DNA of 64,000 bases from Glandiceps talaboti (GCF_964340395.1 NC_135571.1:1662611-1726610); one strand, 5' to 3'; numbered from the stretch's first letter, positions 35,001-48,040 are shown. The notes: generated by a model from the sequence alone, not told the origin. A program made the numbers and translations.

Positions 35001-38000
35001 GATGAGAAATTTAACCTCACTAGCCCCAGCATCATCTGCATTCTGGATAATCTCTTTGAAAATTTCCTCTCCCTGTTTGTACATATCAAGATTTCGCTTG
35101 ATTGCATTTATTACAGTTTCATGGGGTCCAGCTAAATCATATCCAAGTCCTTCGGTTGGTGCAGCAAAGTGACTCAAGGGTTTCAGTCCCAATTTCTTAG
35201 CAGTAGATGTTGGTATGTCTTCATGAATGACATGGTACTGCACACCGTCTGTTTCAGCTGATAACCACTCTCTGTCCCTGTAAAGACATTGGTGAGCAGG
35301 AAGAAGAAGCAAACTGTTTTCTTCAGGTGTACTTACTGGTACAACGATCTTCTTTGTTAGTTCATAATTGATCATGCTGTCTTTAACTATCACCTGCAGT
35401 ATTTCACAGCAAAGCTTAAGGTCGCTTTCTATTTGCGCTTGACTCACTGGCTGTGAATGCTTTTCCTTGATCTGTTGAAGAACGTCAATTAGAGCTTCTT
35501 GGGTAAACTGTTGAGAAACTCCCATTTCCAGAAAGAAGTTCTTTAATTGTTCTGTGAATTCCATTGGTAGAGTGAATAAATAGGGCTTCATATCAATAGA
35601 CAACCGTGATGATAGAGAAACCTTCTCTGGATAGGTGAAGCCTTTGCCCTCCCAAATCCAAGGGAACCTGCTTGTAGTACCATCTCCTTTGATAAATTCT
35701 TTCACCAAGGTGACGTTGCAGGCAGACAGAAATTTGTAAATATCTGTGATGATGTCTACTGTTGATTTCATTATTGGTGAATGATTCCATGTTGATGATT
35801 CTGATGTTGCAATCTTCTGTAATTGCCAAACAACATTTTGAACATACATATAGCTGTTGCCATCTAAAGGTTGCTTCCGCTGGAAAACAGAAGTCAGCCA
35901 TGAGTTAGGTCCTTTCAAATGCACGATTGGCATAGTGCCACCAACAAGATAACAATTTTCCATAACAGTTACATCTGCTGGGCGATAAAGTATAAGAGCA
36001 TTGTAGCCTTGACTTCCAAACCAATCAAGATTTGATGGATATGTAGTAGGTGGTTCAGACACACACGGTATCCAAGACAGAGACTTCAATCTGTCTGCGA
36101 GTGACTTCTTTATCCCTTGTACAAATATTTGTTCCTTAAGTTTCGAAATATATACATCAATGTATTGAAGTAGGGCCTCTGCCTTTGTTCTGTTGTTTTT
36201 GGTAAATTGATTGTTGGATGCATGTAGTTCTTTGGCAATAGAATATAGCTTTTCAGAACTAATGTCACCATCATTTGAAAGTCCGACTCGTCTGATAGAT
36301 GCTAGCAGTGATCCACTGGAATATGGTGCCATTGGTGTATTGCTGTCACCAAGAAGTGTTATCATAAGGTCGTTGTCAGGATCAATGATGCTATCAGGTT
36401 GAAATAGAGGGCCTCCCTTTGAAGGTATACATCTAAACTTCTTAACGACTGTGTCAAACTGTGGGCGACAGAGTGTCCAGCTCATAATACTGAGTGCTTC
36501 ATCTGTAGTAAAATTACCATTCTGGATTTCAGCCAATACAAAATCTTCAAGGAAATTGTCAAACCCAATTTGCCTAGCTCCAAGGCACTCTGCAAACTTC
36601 AGACGGCTTTGTTCACTACAGATGAGGAGACGTTTTTTCAAATTTCTGCATGGTAGGTTTGAGTAGTCGGATGGTGCAATTATCCTACATTGACTAATGG
36701 ATAGGTATTTCCCACCCTGTACAGACTCAAACAAAGGCAATTCTACCAATAGCTGCTTACTGTCGTGTATATCTTGGCTCGTTAGTTGTGTCAGGAACCT
36801 GCATACCGATTCAACCGAATTCGTGTTGTTTTCAAGGAATCTAGCCACTTTCACAGCACCAACACATTGCAGTATTTTAAGTACACCACTAGCATTAGGA
36901 TAGGCAATGTAGTTGTTTAGAGAAGTATGTTGTAACCAGGATGCTTGGTTTATCACAACAAAGTAGCCAAGTCTTTCCACCAAATTTACGATTTCATCAG
37001 GAATGGATGTACTTGTCATGAATGATTGGACCTGCTTGAATATTGCTCTGGGACCTCTTTGTAGCTTTAGCAATGTGATAGTACTGGCAACAGAATCTAT
37101 GGGAATAAGTGGGAGTCCTTCTAATTTTGAAATATCAATTTCGCGTTTGTTCCTGAACCATGTCCAAAATTTAGACAACCAATCTTGTGGTGGAGCTCCC
37201 TGTATGCCCGGATACCAGAGGACTGTCGATTGAGAACCTGACGTCCAGTTGTATGGCAATGCTGACCTTATATTCTGAACTACAAGTGCTGCAGTTAGTA
37301 AAGTCAATTGAGTGGCAACACGGGGTTCCATAAGCACCTTTTTCAAGGAAGGCTTCAAATTTCTTTCCAAGAATCTGTTTTCCATATTTGGTAGTAGACT
37401 TTGAGGATTACCATCTGTCGCAATGAATATCTTATTCCCATAATATGGAGTACTGAATGATGTAAAACTGCCATCATCCAATGGAAGTAGATTAAGACCT
37501 TGTAAATCATGGAAGGCTCGGTCTGATAACACATACTCTAAAAGTAGTAGTTTCGATTGTCTTGTCATCTGACTTAAACTGGCACCCTTCTTCAGTTGAT
37601 TTCTTACCAGTTGTGGACTCATCTCATTTATTTGAATATACTGCATTTCAAGACAATTGATGACATGTGATGGTACAGTTACCACTGGTGCTCCATCCTT
37701 CAACATAGTATTTACAACAGTTTCTCTAATGTCTGTACTTACATATCGATCTGGAATGTCAAATATGGCATCTGACAAATGAACCCATTTTCCTCCTGAG
37801 GCATCGGTGTAAAATATTTTGTGTTGTACCAATAACTTCAACAGTTTCTTGAAAATCAGCTGCCATTCCTTTGACTTTACTATTGATGGATCAGGCCAGG
37901 CTGCATATATTCTATCTGGTTTCCATTTGTACTCTGTTATTGCAGTAAGGATCAGCTTAGCATATACTTCTGGAATGGCATCAGAGGTTAACAGCAGGTT

Positions 38001-40644
38001 CCATTTAGCCGTTTTGTCCTGTTTTGATTCTGAATCAGGCCACTTTATACTTCTCCTGTTGTCACCCAATCCGAAATACCCATGAATATGAACTGGAAGA
38101 CCTGTTGTCTGACTCGGAGGTAGAGGCAAAAAGCAGAATATTCTACCCCTCTCAGACTGCTGTCTGTGTTCCATTTCCACAGCTGCTCCAACCCATGGTA
38201 GTAGGTTTAGTTCTTTATCATTTGCTAACGTCTTCAGTTCACTACTAGACTCAGGACTTTTCACTTGATGTACCACTATCCAATGTTTGGTCTCAGTGCT
38301 ATGTTTCTCTTCTACTTCTATCTCAACGTTAATTGATACAGGCATGGTGTGTTTGTTGTGTTTCACTTGTTCTAGAAAAGCAGCTTTCTGGAATCTGACT
38401 TGTTGACGAACGCTTTCCGAAATCTTTGCCCCTTGAAGTAGTGTAATGTCTCCATCTATCCTATGGCGTTCATAGATATGTATTGCCTCAATATTTTTCA
38501 AGAACAGGAGTGTAAGACCGATATCTTCCTTGAAAGATGTTATCCATCCTTCAGGGCCGACTATGCGGTCTTCTGTGATGACATTGCTACTTAGCTCTGA
38601 TGGGTGCTTCCGGAGAGGAAAACGGAACAATGTTCCATCATAGTCACCTCTGTCAAAGGAAGAGCTGTCACACCCAAATATTCCAAGATATGGCTTGAAT
38701 TGGTCACTATAAGGAGTATGATCATGCGATAGAAGCTCACCTTTAAGTTTCCATTTTTTCCCCGGTTTGTTTGAATATTTCTTATTCTTGTATGGGTCGT
38801 ATGCGAATATCTTTTCCAGGGGATCAAATACACCAAGCCATTTACCACTCAATACACTTGGTAAATCTGTGAATAGTTGAAGGAGAACAATTATTTACCA
38901 CATTGACTGATAACTTGTATACTATCATTGTTTGAATTTAAGCTGAAATTATTTATATTTACGTTCACAAAACAAGCTGTTGAAAGTGTTGGTTAAGTTG
39001 TAGAAGTTAATAGCATTTGGGCTTATGATAAACATTAGCTTTTGAAAGAAATTACCATTTGTAACCTGGATAGTTGGTTTTTCATCAGTGGTTAGTGTAA
39101 CCAAACCAAAGGAGGCTGGAGGCTGGAAGAGGCTCATGTGACACCCATGTGAGCGTAACCCCCAAAAATAAATGAATTTTATATCTACCTGTGATATGAT
39201 AGACAGAATTGAATCCAAGACCAAATCTACCAACTTTAAGTGGGTCATCAGCTTTACCACTTTGTTCAGGCCGCTGAATACTCAACCAGTCCTTTTCACT
39301 AAATTTGGAATTATTGAAGGCATACAAAGCAGGACCATGGTAATTCCTCAAGTCCTCAGACCACAGATTGGTTTGTGGATATTCTGTGTTGTCATACAAG
39401 AACTTCACTTCTGTAGCACCAGCATCATCAGCATTTTGAATTATCTCCTGCAAGTAAAATATATCTTTAAAATAACTGCAACATTATTATCTTCCTGGAA
39501 AAAATGTTTACTGTGTGATGTAGGATTATGGTTGACAGAAGTGTCATATGGCAAAGATGGTAGACTATGAGAGTTTCTTTAGAAACAGCATCGAAACCTG
39601 TTCTTGAATAACTTTCCTCTTATAGAAGATGATTATAAGGAAAATTAATGAGGACACAGGAGTATTTTTTTACCATGGGAGTATTTAAAAAGTATTGTGT
39701 AATTTGAATCTACCGCTAAAGGGCACAGGACAGCTGTCAGTCTAGTCTTTTTTACACCAAAATGGCTCCCAGCCTAGGCATTCCAGTCTGGAGTCATACT
39801 GGAGGTCATCACTGGAGGTGAACGAATACACGAGGAGCTGGTGGACTTTCTGGCAGGCCGTGGGCTTAGTCACAAAAATTAATGCCTGTGTTAGTAGACA
39901 TTTATGGAGTGTAAAGGCTATGCTGACAGCTGTCACTTGCCCTAGTTGTAGGTTCAGAGGTCACAAAGCTAAAAACATAAAACTATTCCCATGAAATAAA
40001 AACTACTCCAATGGCAACTAAAACCCTACTACAAGAGTAAAAAAAATACTCCCATGAAATAAAAAATACTCCTGTGTCCTCATTTAACTTTATGATTCAA
40101 TTACAATTCACTCACTCACTCACTCACTCACTCACTCACTCACTCACTCACTCACGAACTCACGAAATAATGGAGAAGCATACAACTAGAAATACAACCA
40201 ACCAATCGATAATTGGAAGCCAATATTGAATTTTTCCAAATTGATATCTCGAACCATATTCATTATGAATTTCTTAAATATCAAAAGATAAAATATATTC
40301 ATTGTTATATGTAAATCTTGTTATTTGATGGCAAATTCAAACTGAAAGTAAAGAGGTTCTCAAGAGTAATGAGATATATACGGGGTGGGAGGATATACCT
40401 ATATCAGTAGCTGTTGGCAATTCAAGAAGCTACTGTGAACTGGCAATGGTTATCAATTATTCAATTCCCAATATGAACAGCTCTGCTACTTCAGCTTCTT
40501 ACTATAATATGAACTACATTGACTGGATATTAGTAAACAAATCACTCAGTAAACCGACCTTTAGAATCTGCCCACCTTCTGGGTATTTATCAAGGATCCT
40601 CTTTAGGTAAATATAGAGGGGTGGAACCTCTTGTCCAAAGTCGT
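26046..40644 (-). CDS. SACS: Sacsin (giant DnaJ/HEPN co-chaperone), 5' end missing
   Basis: Three exons fit by splice site and phase: 40644-40559, 39447-39189 and the giant 38866-26046 (12,821 nt). They give about 4,388 residues (human sacsin has about 4,579). Sacsin repeat region 1 begins [20 protein letters not shown] and continues across the first two junctions ([27 protein letters not shown]). Further Hsp90-like N-boxes occur at about residues 1385 ([13 protein letters not shown]) and 2430 ([13 protein letters not shown]), each followed by a G-box (GRFGLGF/GQYGIGF..SVYH.TD). A J domain with an intact HPD (26718-26726, residue ~4163) and a C-terminal HEPN domain (about 4245-4386) close the protein. 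Known role: a very large cytoplasmic co-chaperone near mitochondria and intermediate filaments, mutated in human spastic ataxia ARSACS. The N-terminal ubiquitin-like exon and start codon were not found. Assignment as SACS rather than a sacsin-like paralogue rests on the full domain order. Confidence 0.93.
39648..40083. mobile_element. MITE in a sacsin intron, TTA target duplication
   Basis: The terminal inverted repeats begin ATGAGGACACAGGAGTA and pair over about 50 bp with the right end (TACTCCTGTGTCCTCAT). Both ends are flanked by TTA (39645-39647 and 40084-40086). An inner inverted pair, GACAGCTGTCA, lies near 39731 and 39928. A 3-bp TTA duplication is typical of PIF/Harbinger MITEs; that class assignment is inference. 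No coding capacity. It sits between the second and third recognised sacsin exons. Confidence 0.85.
40108..40156. repeat. Microsatellite (CTCA)n
   Basis: About 12 copies of the tetranucleotide in the sacsin intron, starting 25 bp after the MITE. Confidence 0.9.
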
Positions 40645-40706
40645 CTATAATATAATAATCAGATATACAAATATCAATTCAAAACATCCCTTTTGTCTGT
40701 AAATGT

Positions 40707-40755
40707 ATGTATTTATGTATGTATGTATGTATGTATGTATGTATGTATGTATGCT
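40707..40755. repeat. Microsatellite (TATG)n
   Basis: About 12 copies of TATG, immediately before the first recognisable module of the tandem array at 40.8 kb. It is upstream of the most 5' sacsin exon found. Confidence 0.9.
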
Positions 40756-43540
40756 CGCTCATACATCCATCCATACACACATGTGCTGTTATGTACCAAG
40801 AAGTAAGTCTGTATGCGATATAATACATAGAAGTGATAACCTTGATCTTCGAGTACTACGTTCACTTTTAGTTCGCATAGTACATGGGGTAACCCACAAG
40901 CTACACAATGGAGTTTTAATTATTTCAGTTTTGTATCCAATTAGACAATTAAAGGGGATTCTACATACCCCATATCACAACCTTGAAAAATGATCTTAGC
41001 TTATTTATCTCTTGACTAGTAAATGCAAAGGTGACTATATAAAATTGCATGATAAGTGAGAAAAAAGTCAAAACAGGCGAACGGCGACCAATCCGAGCAG
41101 CCACGAATGGCAGGCAGTAGCAATTTTGAATTTCAAACTCGTCAGAATTTTTCTGAGAGTGATGAATCTTCTTTCAATGATGACTTTACTACGTTCAATA
41201 GATTAATTTTGGCTTTTTATGTAGGTGTCGTGTCCTACAATATTAGCAACAATAGTGAAAATGCTAGTGATTTTGGGGAGTATATCGGCCTGCCTGTCCC
41301 CGGGGGCCTGCCTGCCTGGTTCAAGTGTATCATCGAATTCTATTGGTGATTCGGACGTTCATAAAACTAGGAGCTCAACTACTTTTACAAGTCGATACCA
41401 AAATGCCTCTCAGAACAACGTATTGACTCAAAAAGTGTTAATAATTCGAAGCAAGCATAATGCTTCAAGTGTAGACAACGAAGTTGTTCTTACAAAAAAA
41501 AGCTGTTCTTATGCAATGTTTCAGTGGGTGGGCAATTTGTTTTCCATCAGTGTTTGGAAGGGAGCAAACGTAACATAGAAAAGTTGTGGCGGGGAAACTT
41601 TGATACTGTGGGACGTAAAAAAAACGGAATTCTGGGGGAGGGGTGGGGAGTGCTCTTATATACTAGAGGTAACGCAGATCGTGTGCGTCAAAATAAGTTG
41701 TTGGTATAGTGGAAAGCACAAATATTTTCCTGGTGGGCAACTTGAAGCCCAGTGCACGTGGAATGGAAGGAGGGAAAATATCATTCACCACCAGTGGGAG
41801 GGTACATATGGACAGTTAAACACATTGTATATATTTAAAACACACTAGGCTTAATAGTAGAGATCAAAATATTTTTAAAATATTCATTCGGACGAATGAA
41901 GTATCTACAACATTACCTAGCAATATGACATTAAATATTTATATTATCTCCTACTATGTATAAGGATTCGGTAATTTTTCTTATGGTAACACAACAAACT
42001 GTAGTGAAAGGACATATTTTTGGGCGTACTAACTACTATGGATCCAGTGGGAAGAGACTAGTTCAAACTATATGTTGGTAATGGTGACAAATACATTTAC
42101 ATATGAATGCTTGCACTTTATTTTCACTTGTGTATATATAGCAGTCGGTCTGAAATTGAGGAGAGTAGTCTGAGCAGAATTACTTTCGTTTTGGACTCAG
42201 TCTTTTACACGGTAATAACCGAAGCACAAGCTTTACATTTAGTCTGACTTTCAAATCAAGTTAAGGTTGATGTGCATTGGCTGGTATCTTGACAATAAAG
42301 CATACTGTAATCTACCGTCATGTAAATATTTCAGATGCAGCGAAAAAAAGTCGATTGCAACCTGCCGTCGAAGTCATTCACCTGAAGGGCGAGCTGCCAT
42401 TATCCGTCAGTCAGATAAAGAAGTGTCATGGTGGTTGGTCTTCTACTACAATAGGAATATCATTGTTATATTCATCAAAATAATAAAAACTGTATTTAAC
42501 AATATATGTTCTTTGTTGTACTTTGGGCCAAAATCCATACTGAGAATACACCGTGTTCAAACAATTCCTTGAAAATGGCGACAAAATAAATGTATGACAG
42601 CTTTCGTTTCACCATTACAATGTGGTAGGTATATCATGGCGAATCCGCCATGGTAGGTAGCGGGGAGGGTGTGGAAGGGGGTTTGTGGAAGGTATTGCGG
42701 CGAAGCCACGATTTTATTTTTAATTTACTCAGTAAACGACCACTCCTGAGGTTTAATTTGGTTCAAATCATGAGCAAAATACAATTTTCATATGCCCCCC
42801 TTTGAACCCTCCATTTAGTTCATGTCCCCCGAGTCCCCCCCCCCACACACACACACCATAAACTCTGATTTTATTCCACCTTCAAGGCTTCAATGCCTAC
42901 AGTACCTTGAATTTGGAAGAGGTTGACTTAACCATTACCCGTGGAGATTTTAAAAAAAAAGTTGATGTGTGTGTACGTAGAATGTTTCTTGGAAATATGT
43001 GCTACCGAATTTCGGCGAAAACGATATCGTAAATATTGACTTTACCATGACAACATGTATCATGACTGACAGTGAATATCTGGGGAAATGGTGGTAATCC
43101 TAAGCAAAATATTAATATTACCAAGAATGTATGAACTATTATTTTCAATTGTTAAATTTGATACAGCTCAATGATATTGTGTATGAAGAAATTTAACCGT
43201 GCATGACAGAAAATGTAAAAATTGAAGAGAGCAGGCTGAAAAGAATTATTACTTTCATTTTGAACTAAATCTGTACACGTTAATGACCGAAGCACAAACT
43301 TTACACTCAGTTTGGTCAAGTTAGGTTTGGTGTGCATTGATTGGTATCTAGACAATTAAACATACTGCAATCAACCGTCATGTAAATATATCAGATGTTG
43401 CGAAAAAAAAAGTCAATTGCAACCTGCGTTCTAAGTCATTCACCTGACAGACGAGCTGCCACTATTTGTCAGTTAGATAAAGAAGTATCTGGTGGTTAGA
43501 CTTCTAATACAATCGGAATATCATGGTTATATTCTAACAT

Positions 43541-44942
43541 TAATATTTCCGGTGTATAGAATTTCCTACAATACTGCGTGTTTGGAAGTACTAGATTTAA
43601 CCTTTACCCGGGGAGATTTAAAAAAGAAACGTTGCTGGATGTGTGTGTACGGAGAATAAGAGCATTGGTGTATTTCTTGGAAATGTGTGCTAACAAATTT
43701 CGGCGAAAACTATATTTTTGATATTGACTGATAACATCTACCATGACTGACAGTGACTATCGAGGTATTATGGTCAACCTAAATATTAGTATTACCAAGA
43801 ATATATGAAATATTATTTTCAAATGTTGAATTTGATACAGTTCAATGATATTGTGTACAATAAAACCCTGTATGACAGAAAATGTGAAAATTGAAGAGAG
43901 CAGTCTGAATCTGAAAAGAATTACTTTCGTTTTGAACTAAATCTTTACACGATAATAACCGAAGCACGTACAATTAAGTTTTATCTTTTCTATCAATGTA
44001 AGTTTGATTTGAATTGATTTGAATCTAGACAGTAAACCATACTGTAATCTACCGTCATATAAATATTTCAGATGCAGCGAAAAAACAGTCGATTGCAACC
44101 TGCCTTCGAAGTCATTCACCTGAAGGGCGAGCTGCCATTATCCGTCAGTCAGCTAAAGAAGTGTCATGGTGGTTGGCCTTCTACTACAATTGGAATATCA
44201 TTGTTATATTCATCAAAATAACAAAAAATGTGTTTAACAATATATATTCTTTGGTGCACTTTGGTCCAAAATCCAAAATGAAAATACACTGTGTTAAAAC
44301 AAAATGGCGATAGAATAATTGTACGACAGTTTTCGTTTCACAATTACATTGCAGTACGCATAGTCAGTTCATTCTCTAAGATGTACATACGACATGGGAA
44401 TGGCTATAAATGTGTCAAGCTCTTTTCATCAAATTTAAGAGAATCTCCTAGCTTTACTAAAACAGACTTTTCCTGCTGTTATGAACGGTGTTATGTAGCA
44501 AGAAGTACGTCTGTATTTGATAGAATACGTAGAAGTGACAACCTAGATATTCGAGTAAGACTTTCACTTAAATTACTTCGTTTAGTACATAGAAGTAACT
44601 CACAAGCTACACAATGGCGTTTTAAATATTCCAGTTTTGGAATAAATGTATGGTTTGGTATCTAAAAAATTTGACAATTATATACTGTGATCTACTGTCA
44701 TGTACAATTAATTCATAAACAGTTCACACGCTATCTAAAGAATGTAGCCTTTGAAAATGGCATAATCCGTTCGGCAGACTGTTAAATTATGCAGACTCGA
44801 ACCAGTTACTAGGATCTTGAAATTTACTTTCTGTTTAATACCTTCGAAATATCATAGTCTGTATGCTAGTGTGGTCTCTGAATGAGTCAATGTAGGATAG
44901 TCCTAGACTAGTAATTTCATGACATTGACTTTGATTCTACCA
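43541..44942 (+). repeat. Tandem duplication unit A (1402 bp)
   Basis: Near-identical to 44943-46344 at a constant offset of 1402-1403 bp. Two small ORFs are shared exactly or nearly so (minus 43937-44119 and plus 44291-44665). Similarity is highest over the first ~760 bp and remains high to the end, with single-base differences and short indels. Confidence 0.9.
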
Positions 44943-46344
44943 TTAATATTTCTAGTGTATAGGATTTCCTACAATACTGCGTGTTTGGAAGTACTAGATT
45001 TAACCTTTACCCGGGGAGATTTAAAAAAGGAACGTTGCTGGATGTGTGTGTACGGAGAATAAGAGCATTGGTGTATTTCCTTGAAATGTGTGCTACCAAA
45101 TTTCGGCGAAAACTATATTTTTGATATTGACTGATAACATCTACCATGACTGACAGTGACTATCGAGGTATTATGGTCAACCTAAATATTAGTATTACCA
45201 AGAATATATGAAATATTATTTTCAAATGTTGAATTTGATACAGTTCAATGATATTGTGTACAATAAAACCCTGTATGACAGAAAATGTGAAAATTGAAGA
45301 GAGCAGTCTGAATCTGAAAAGAATTACTTTCGTTTTGAACTAAATCTTTACACGATAATAACCGAAGCACGTACAATTAAGTTTTATCTTTTCTATCAAT
45401 GTAAGTTTGATTTGAATTGATTTGAATCTAGACAGTAAACCATACTGTAATCTACCGTCATATAAATATTTCAGATGCAGCGAAAAAACAGTCGATTGCA
45501 ACCTGCCTTCGAAGTCATTCACCTGAAGGGCGAGCTGCCATTATCCGTCAGTCAGATAAAGAAGTGTCTGGTGGTTGGCCTTCTACTACGATTAGAATGT
45601 CATGGTTATATTCATCAAAATAACAAAAAATGTGTTTAATAATATATATTCTTTGGTGCACTTTGGTCCAAAATCCAAAATGAAAATACACTGTGTTAAA
45701 ACAAAATGGCGATAGAATAATTGTACGACAGTTTTCGTTTCACCATTACATTGCAGTACGCATAGTCAGTTCATTCTCTAAGATGTACATACGACATGGG
45801 AATGGCTATAAATGTGTCAAGCTCTTTTCATCAAATTTAAGAGAATCTCCTAGCTTTACTAAAACAGACTTTTCCTGCTGTTATGAACGGTGTTATGTAG
45901 CAAGAAGTACGTCTGTATTTGATAGAATATGTAGAAGTGACAACCTGACATTCGAGTAAGACTTTCACTTTTACTTCGTTTAGTACATAGAGGTAACTCA
46001 CAAGGTACACAATGGCGTTTTAAATATTCCAGTTTTGGAATAAATTCATGGTTTGGTAACTAAAAATTTTGACAATCATATACTGTGATCTACTGTCATG
46101 TACAATTAATTCATAAACAGTTCACATGCTATCTAAAGAAGGTAGCCTTTGAAAATGACGTGATCCGTTCGGCAGACTGTTAAATTATGCAGACTCGAAG
46201 CAGTTACAGGGATCTTGAAATTTACTTTCTGTTTAATACCTTCGAAATATCACAGTCTGTATGCTAGCGTGGTCTCTGAAAGATTCAATGTGGGATAGCA
46301 CTAGACTAGTAATCTCATGACATTGACTTTGATTTCAGTTTCAA
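44943..46344 (+). repeat. Tandem duplication unit B (1402 bp)
   Basis: Second copy of the 1.4-kb unit. Relative to unit A, the plus-strand ORF starting at 45693 is cut short by a small deletion after SDNL, whereas unit A stays open to 44665. That argues against selection on this frame. A third, diverged start of the unit continues to about 46650. Confidence 0.9.
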
Positions 46345-46650
46345 TGTCTTGGGTGTATAGATTTTCCTACAGTACTGAGAGTTTGGAAGTACTAGACTTA
46401 ACCTTTACTCGGGAAGAGTTTAAAAAGAAAGGTTGATATGTGTGTGTAAGTAGAATACGAGCATCGATGTCTTTCTTGGAAATATGTGCTACTGAATTTC
46501 GGCGAAATGGATATCATTAATATCGACTTCACTATGGCAGCATATATCATGAATGGCAGTGACTATCATGGTAAATAATACTGGACCTAAGGAAGACTAA
46601 TATTCCCAAGAATATGCCAAATATTATTTTCAAATGTTGAATTTAATACA

Positions 46651-47277
46651 GTTCAGCGCAATCAATTGCTAGCGATATGTAAGTTTGTCAAATCTTTCAC
46701 TTTATGTACTGTGTTGTATGGGCTGGGGTGACAACGAGACAACAGTGTGGTTGATGTCCTAAGATTTCTCTAGATATTCTTCCACATGTAAAATCAACAG
46801 TGGGGTAGGAATACCATCATTTATCTTACAATTTCTGTCCAGATCTAATGGAATATGCAAAATCCGGTCACCGAAATGAATTCTAGAGGTCCAGTTATGA
46901 CTTCTCTCACTACCTTAGACTATGTTGTATTGTGTGTATTTGTTGACAGCGTTACTACGACAATGGGTACAACCATGATACACATACTACTGGTGTCGGG
47001 CTTTCACTTTACACACGGAATTTCAGATGCATAGCAATTGAACTGATAACATACACACATTATACTGTAATGGTAAGTTGGACGTCAAAATATTTTAGCT
47101 GACAGATTGTCATTTACTGAATACTGTACTATTGTTACATGTCATACCTATCCCAGAGACGTCATGTCATGCAAAATGTCAGACATTATTTTAGTACAAT
47201 GGATACATATTACTAACAGTTGTACTATAAGTATAACAAACATTATTATCATTCTATATACTATTAGCTGTAATGTT
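46651..47277. other. Non-coding, no supported feature
   Basis: Sequence between the tandem array and the long hairpin. No coding exon, RNA gene or repeat recognised. Confidence 0.45.
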
Positions 47278-47652
47278 GTACTACAACTACTGACATCAGA
47301 CTGTGAACGAACGAAGCATGTTACAAACAGGGAAAGTAAACAAAAATGAATTGGATTAACACTTGGCACAACATGTTGGAAGTACTAGTACAGAGACTTG
47401 TATTACATTGCATCAGTTGATAAGAACAGTTTTGTGGCCACTTTACATAGTTCACAAACAAATTTTCAGTCCCCTGGTATTCTATGTACTCATAAAGAGG
47501 CCAAAAAACTGTTCTTATCAAATGATGGTGTTAATACAAGTCTCTGTGCTTCCAACTTGCTGTGCCAAGTGTTATTAATCCCATTCATTTGTTAACTTTC
47601 CCTGTTTGAAACAGGTTCCGTTCGTCCATGGTCTGATGTTGGCAGTTGTACT
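47278..47652. repeat. Long inverted repeat (hairpin), ~170-bp arms
   Basis: The left arm (about 47278-47450) and right arm (about 47482-47652) are reverse complements with scattered differences. Paired blocks include AACACTTGGCACA / TGTGCCAAGTGTT, AGAGACTTGTATTA / TAATACAAGTCTCT and TTGATAAGAACAGTTTT / AAAACTGTTCTTATCAA. The loop is about 31 nt around 47451-47481. Shared mismatches and indels indicate an old hairpin rather than an assembly artefact. A foldback element or MITE is most likely. Confidence 0.85.
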
Positions 47653-47740
47653 TTGTCAATTGTTCAAAGCCTATGATATCTGCATTAGCAATAGGTATAT
47701 TGTGCCTTTTTACTAGGACTGTTGTAAAATAAAATAAAAA

Positions 47741-47965
47741 CTAATCATTTCTCACCTTCACTCGACGACATGACTTGTTCCCTGTCAATCTACACCATTG
47801 GCGAAAGCTAACAATGAAGACTTCAATTGGATATTGCTCTGCGATTTGTCCCAACAAGACTTTGATCCTAGAGATAAGTTTGTACAAAGTGTGTTTAGAC
47901 GTGGGGTAGCGATCAATTGTGATACCATACAAATCGACAAACGGCTGAAACTTTCAGATTCACGC
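47741..47965 (-). other. Possible coding exon, unresolved strand
   Basis: On the minus strand, after GTTTCAG, a frame reads PFVDLYGITIDRYPTSKHTL and continues for about 60 residues to SCRRVK, ending at a good donor (AAG|GTGAGA, phase 0). The plus strand is also open here (NNEDFNWILLCDLSQQDFDP...). I recognise neither. It does not match the phase 1 needed for the missing sacsin 5' exon. It may be a gene exon or a mobile-element relic. Confidence 0.25.
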
Positions 47966-48040
47966 CAGATTCAATATAAATGGTAACACAAATTGTGTTT
48001 TTCTCATTATATTATTTGCTGTCGCAAAAAAATTAAAAAA

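Larger units (their letters stand above)
40780..46650 (+). repeat. Local tandem array of ~0.7-1.4 kb modules, unknown origin
   Basis: Several conserved blocks recur. A GATGCAGCGAAAAAACAGTC-type block (frame DAAKKQSIATCLRSHSPEGR) occurs at about 42337, 43393, 44069 and 45471, each after a CAG acceptor-like site. A TGTTATGTAGCAAGAAGTAC-type block (frame CYVARSTSVFDRI.RSDNL) occurs at about 40781, 44490 and 45892. A TTTGGAAGTACTAGATTTAA-type block occurs at about 42905, 43570, 44970 and 46380. Divergence between outer and inner copies is high. Reading frames are interrupted differently in the copies, so protein-coding function is unsupported. It could be amplified mobile-element or gene debris; I do not recognise the source. 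Confidence 0.65.

Noticed and set aside
26393-38248. Numerous plus-strand and shifted minus-strand ORFs within the sacsin exon
   Set aside because: Shadows of the 4268-codon sacsin frame. None shows its own domain or splice structure.
41056-41349. 97-aa plus-strand ORF containing MAGSSNFEFQTRQNFSESDE
   Set aside because: Looks protein-like locally, but I find no homology, no convincing exon boundaries and no neighbouring exons; kept only as a curiosity.
44291-44665. 124-aa ORF in the tandem array as a gene
   Set aside because: The duplicate in the next unit is cut short by a small deletion, other copies are scrambled and no domain is recognised, so selection on the frame is not supported.
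47741-47965. Use of this putative exon as the missing sacsin 5' exon
   Set aside because: Its donor is phase 0, whereas the sacsin exon starting at 40644 needs phase 1, and the peptide has no ubiquitin-like or sacsin similarity that I can see.
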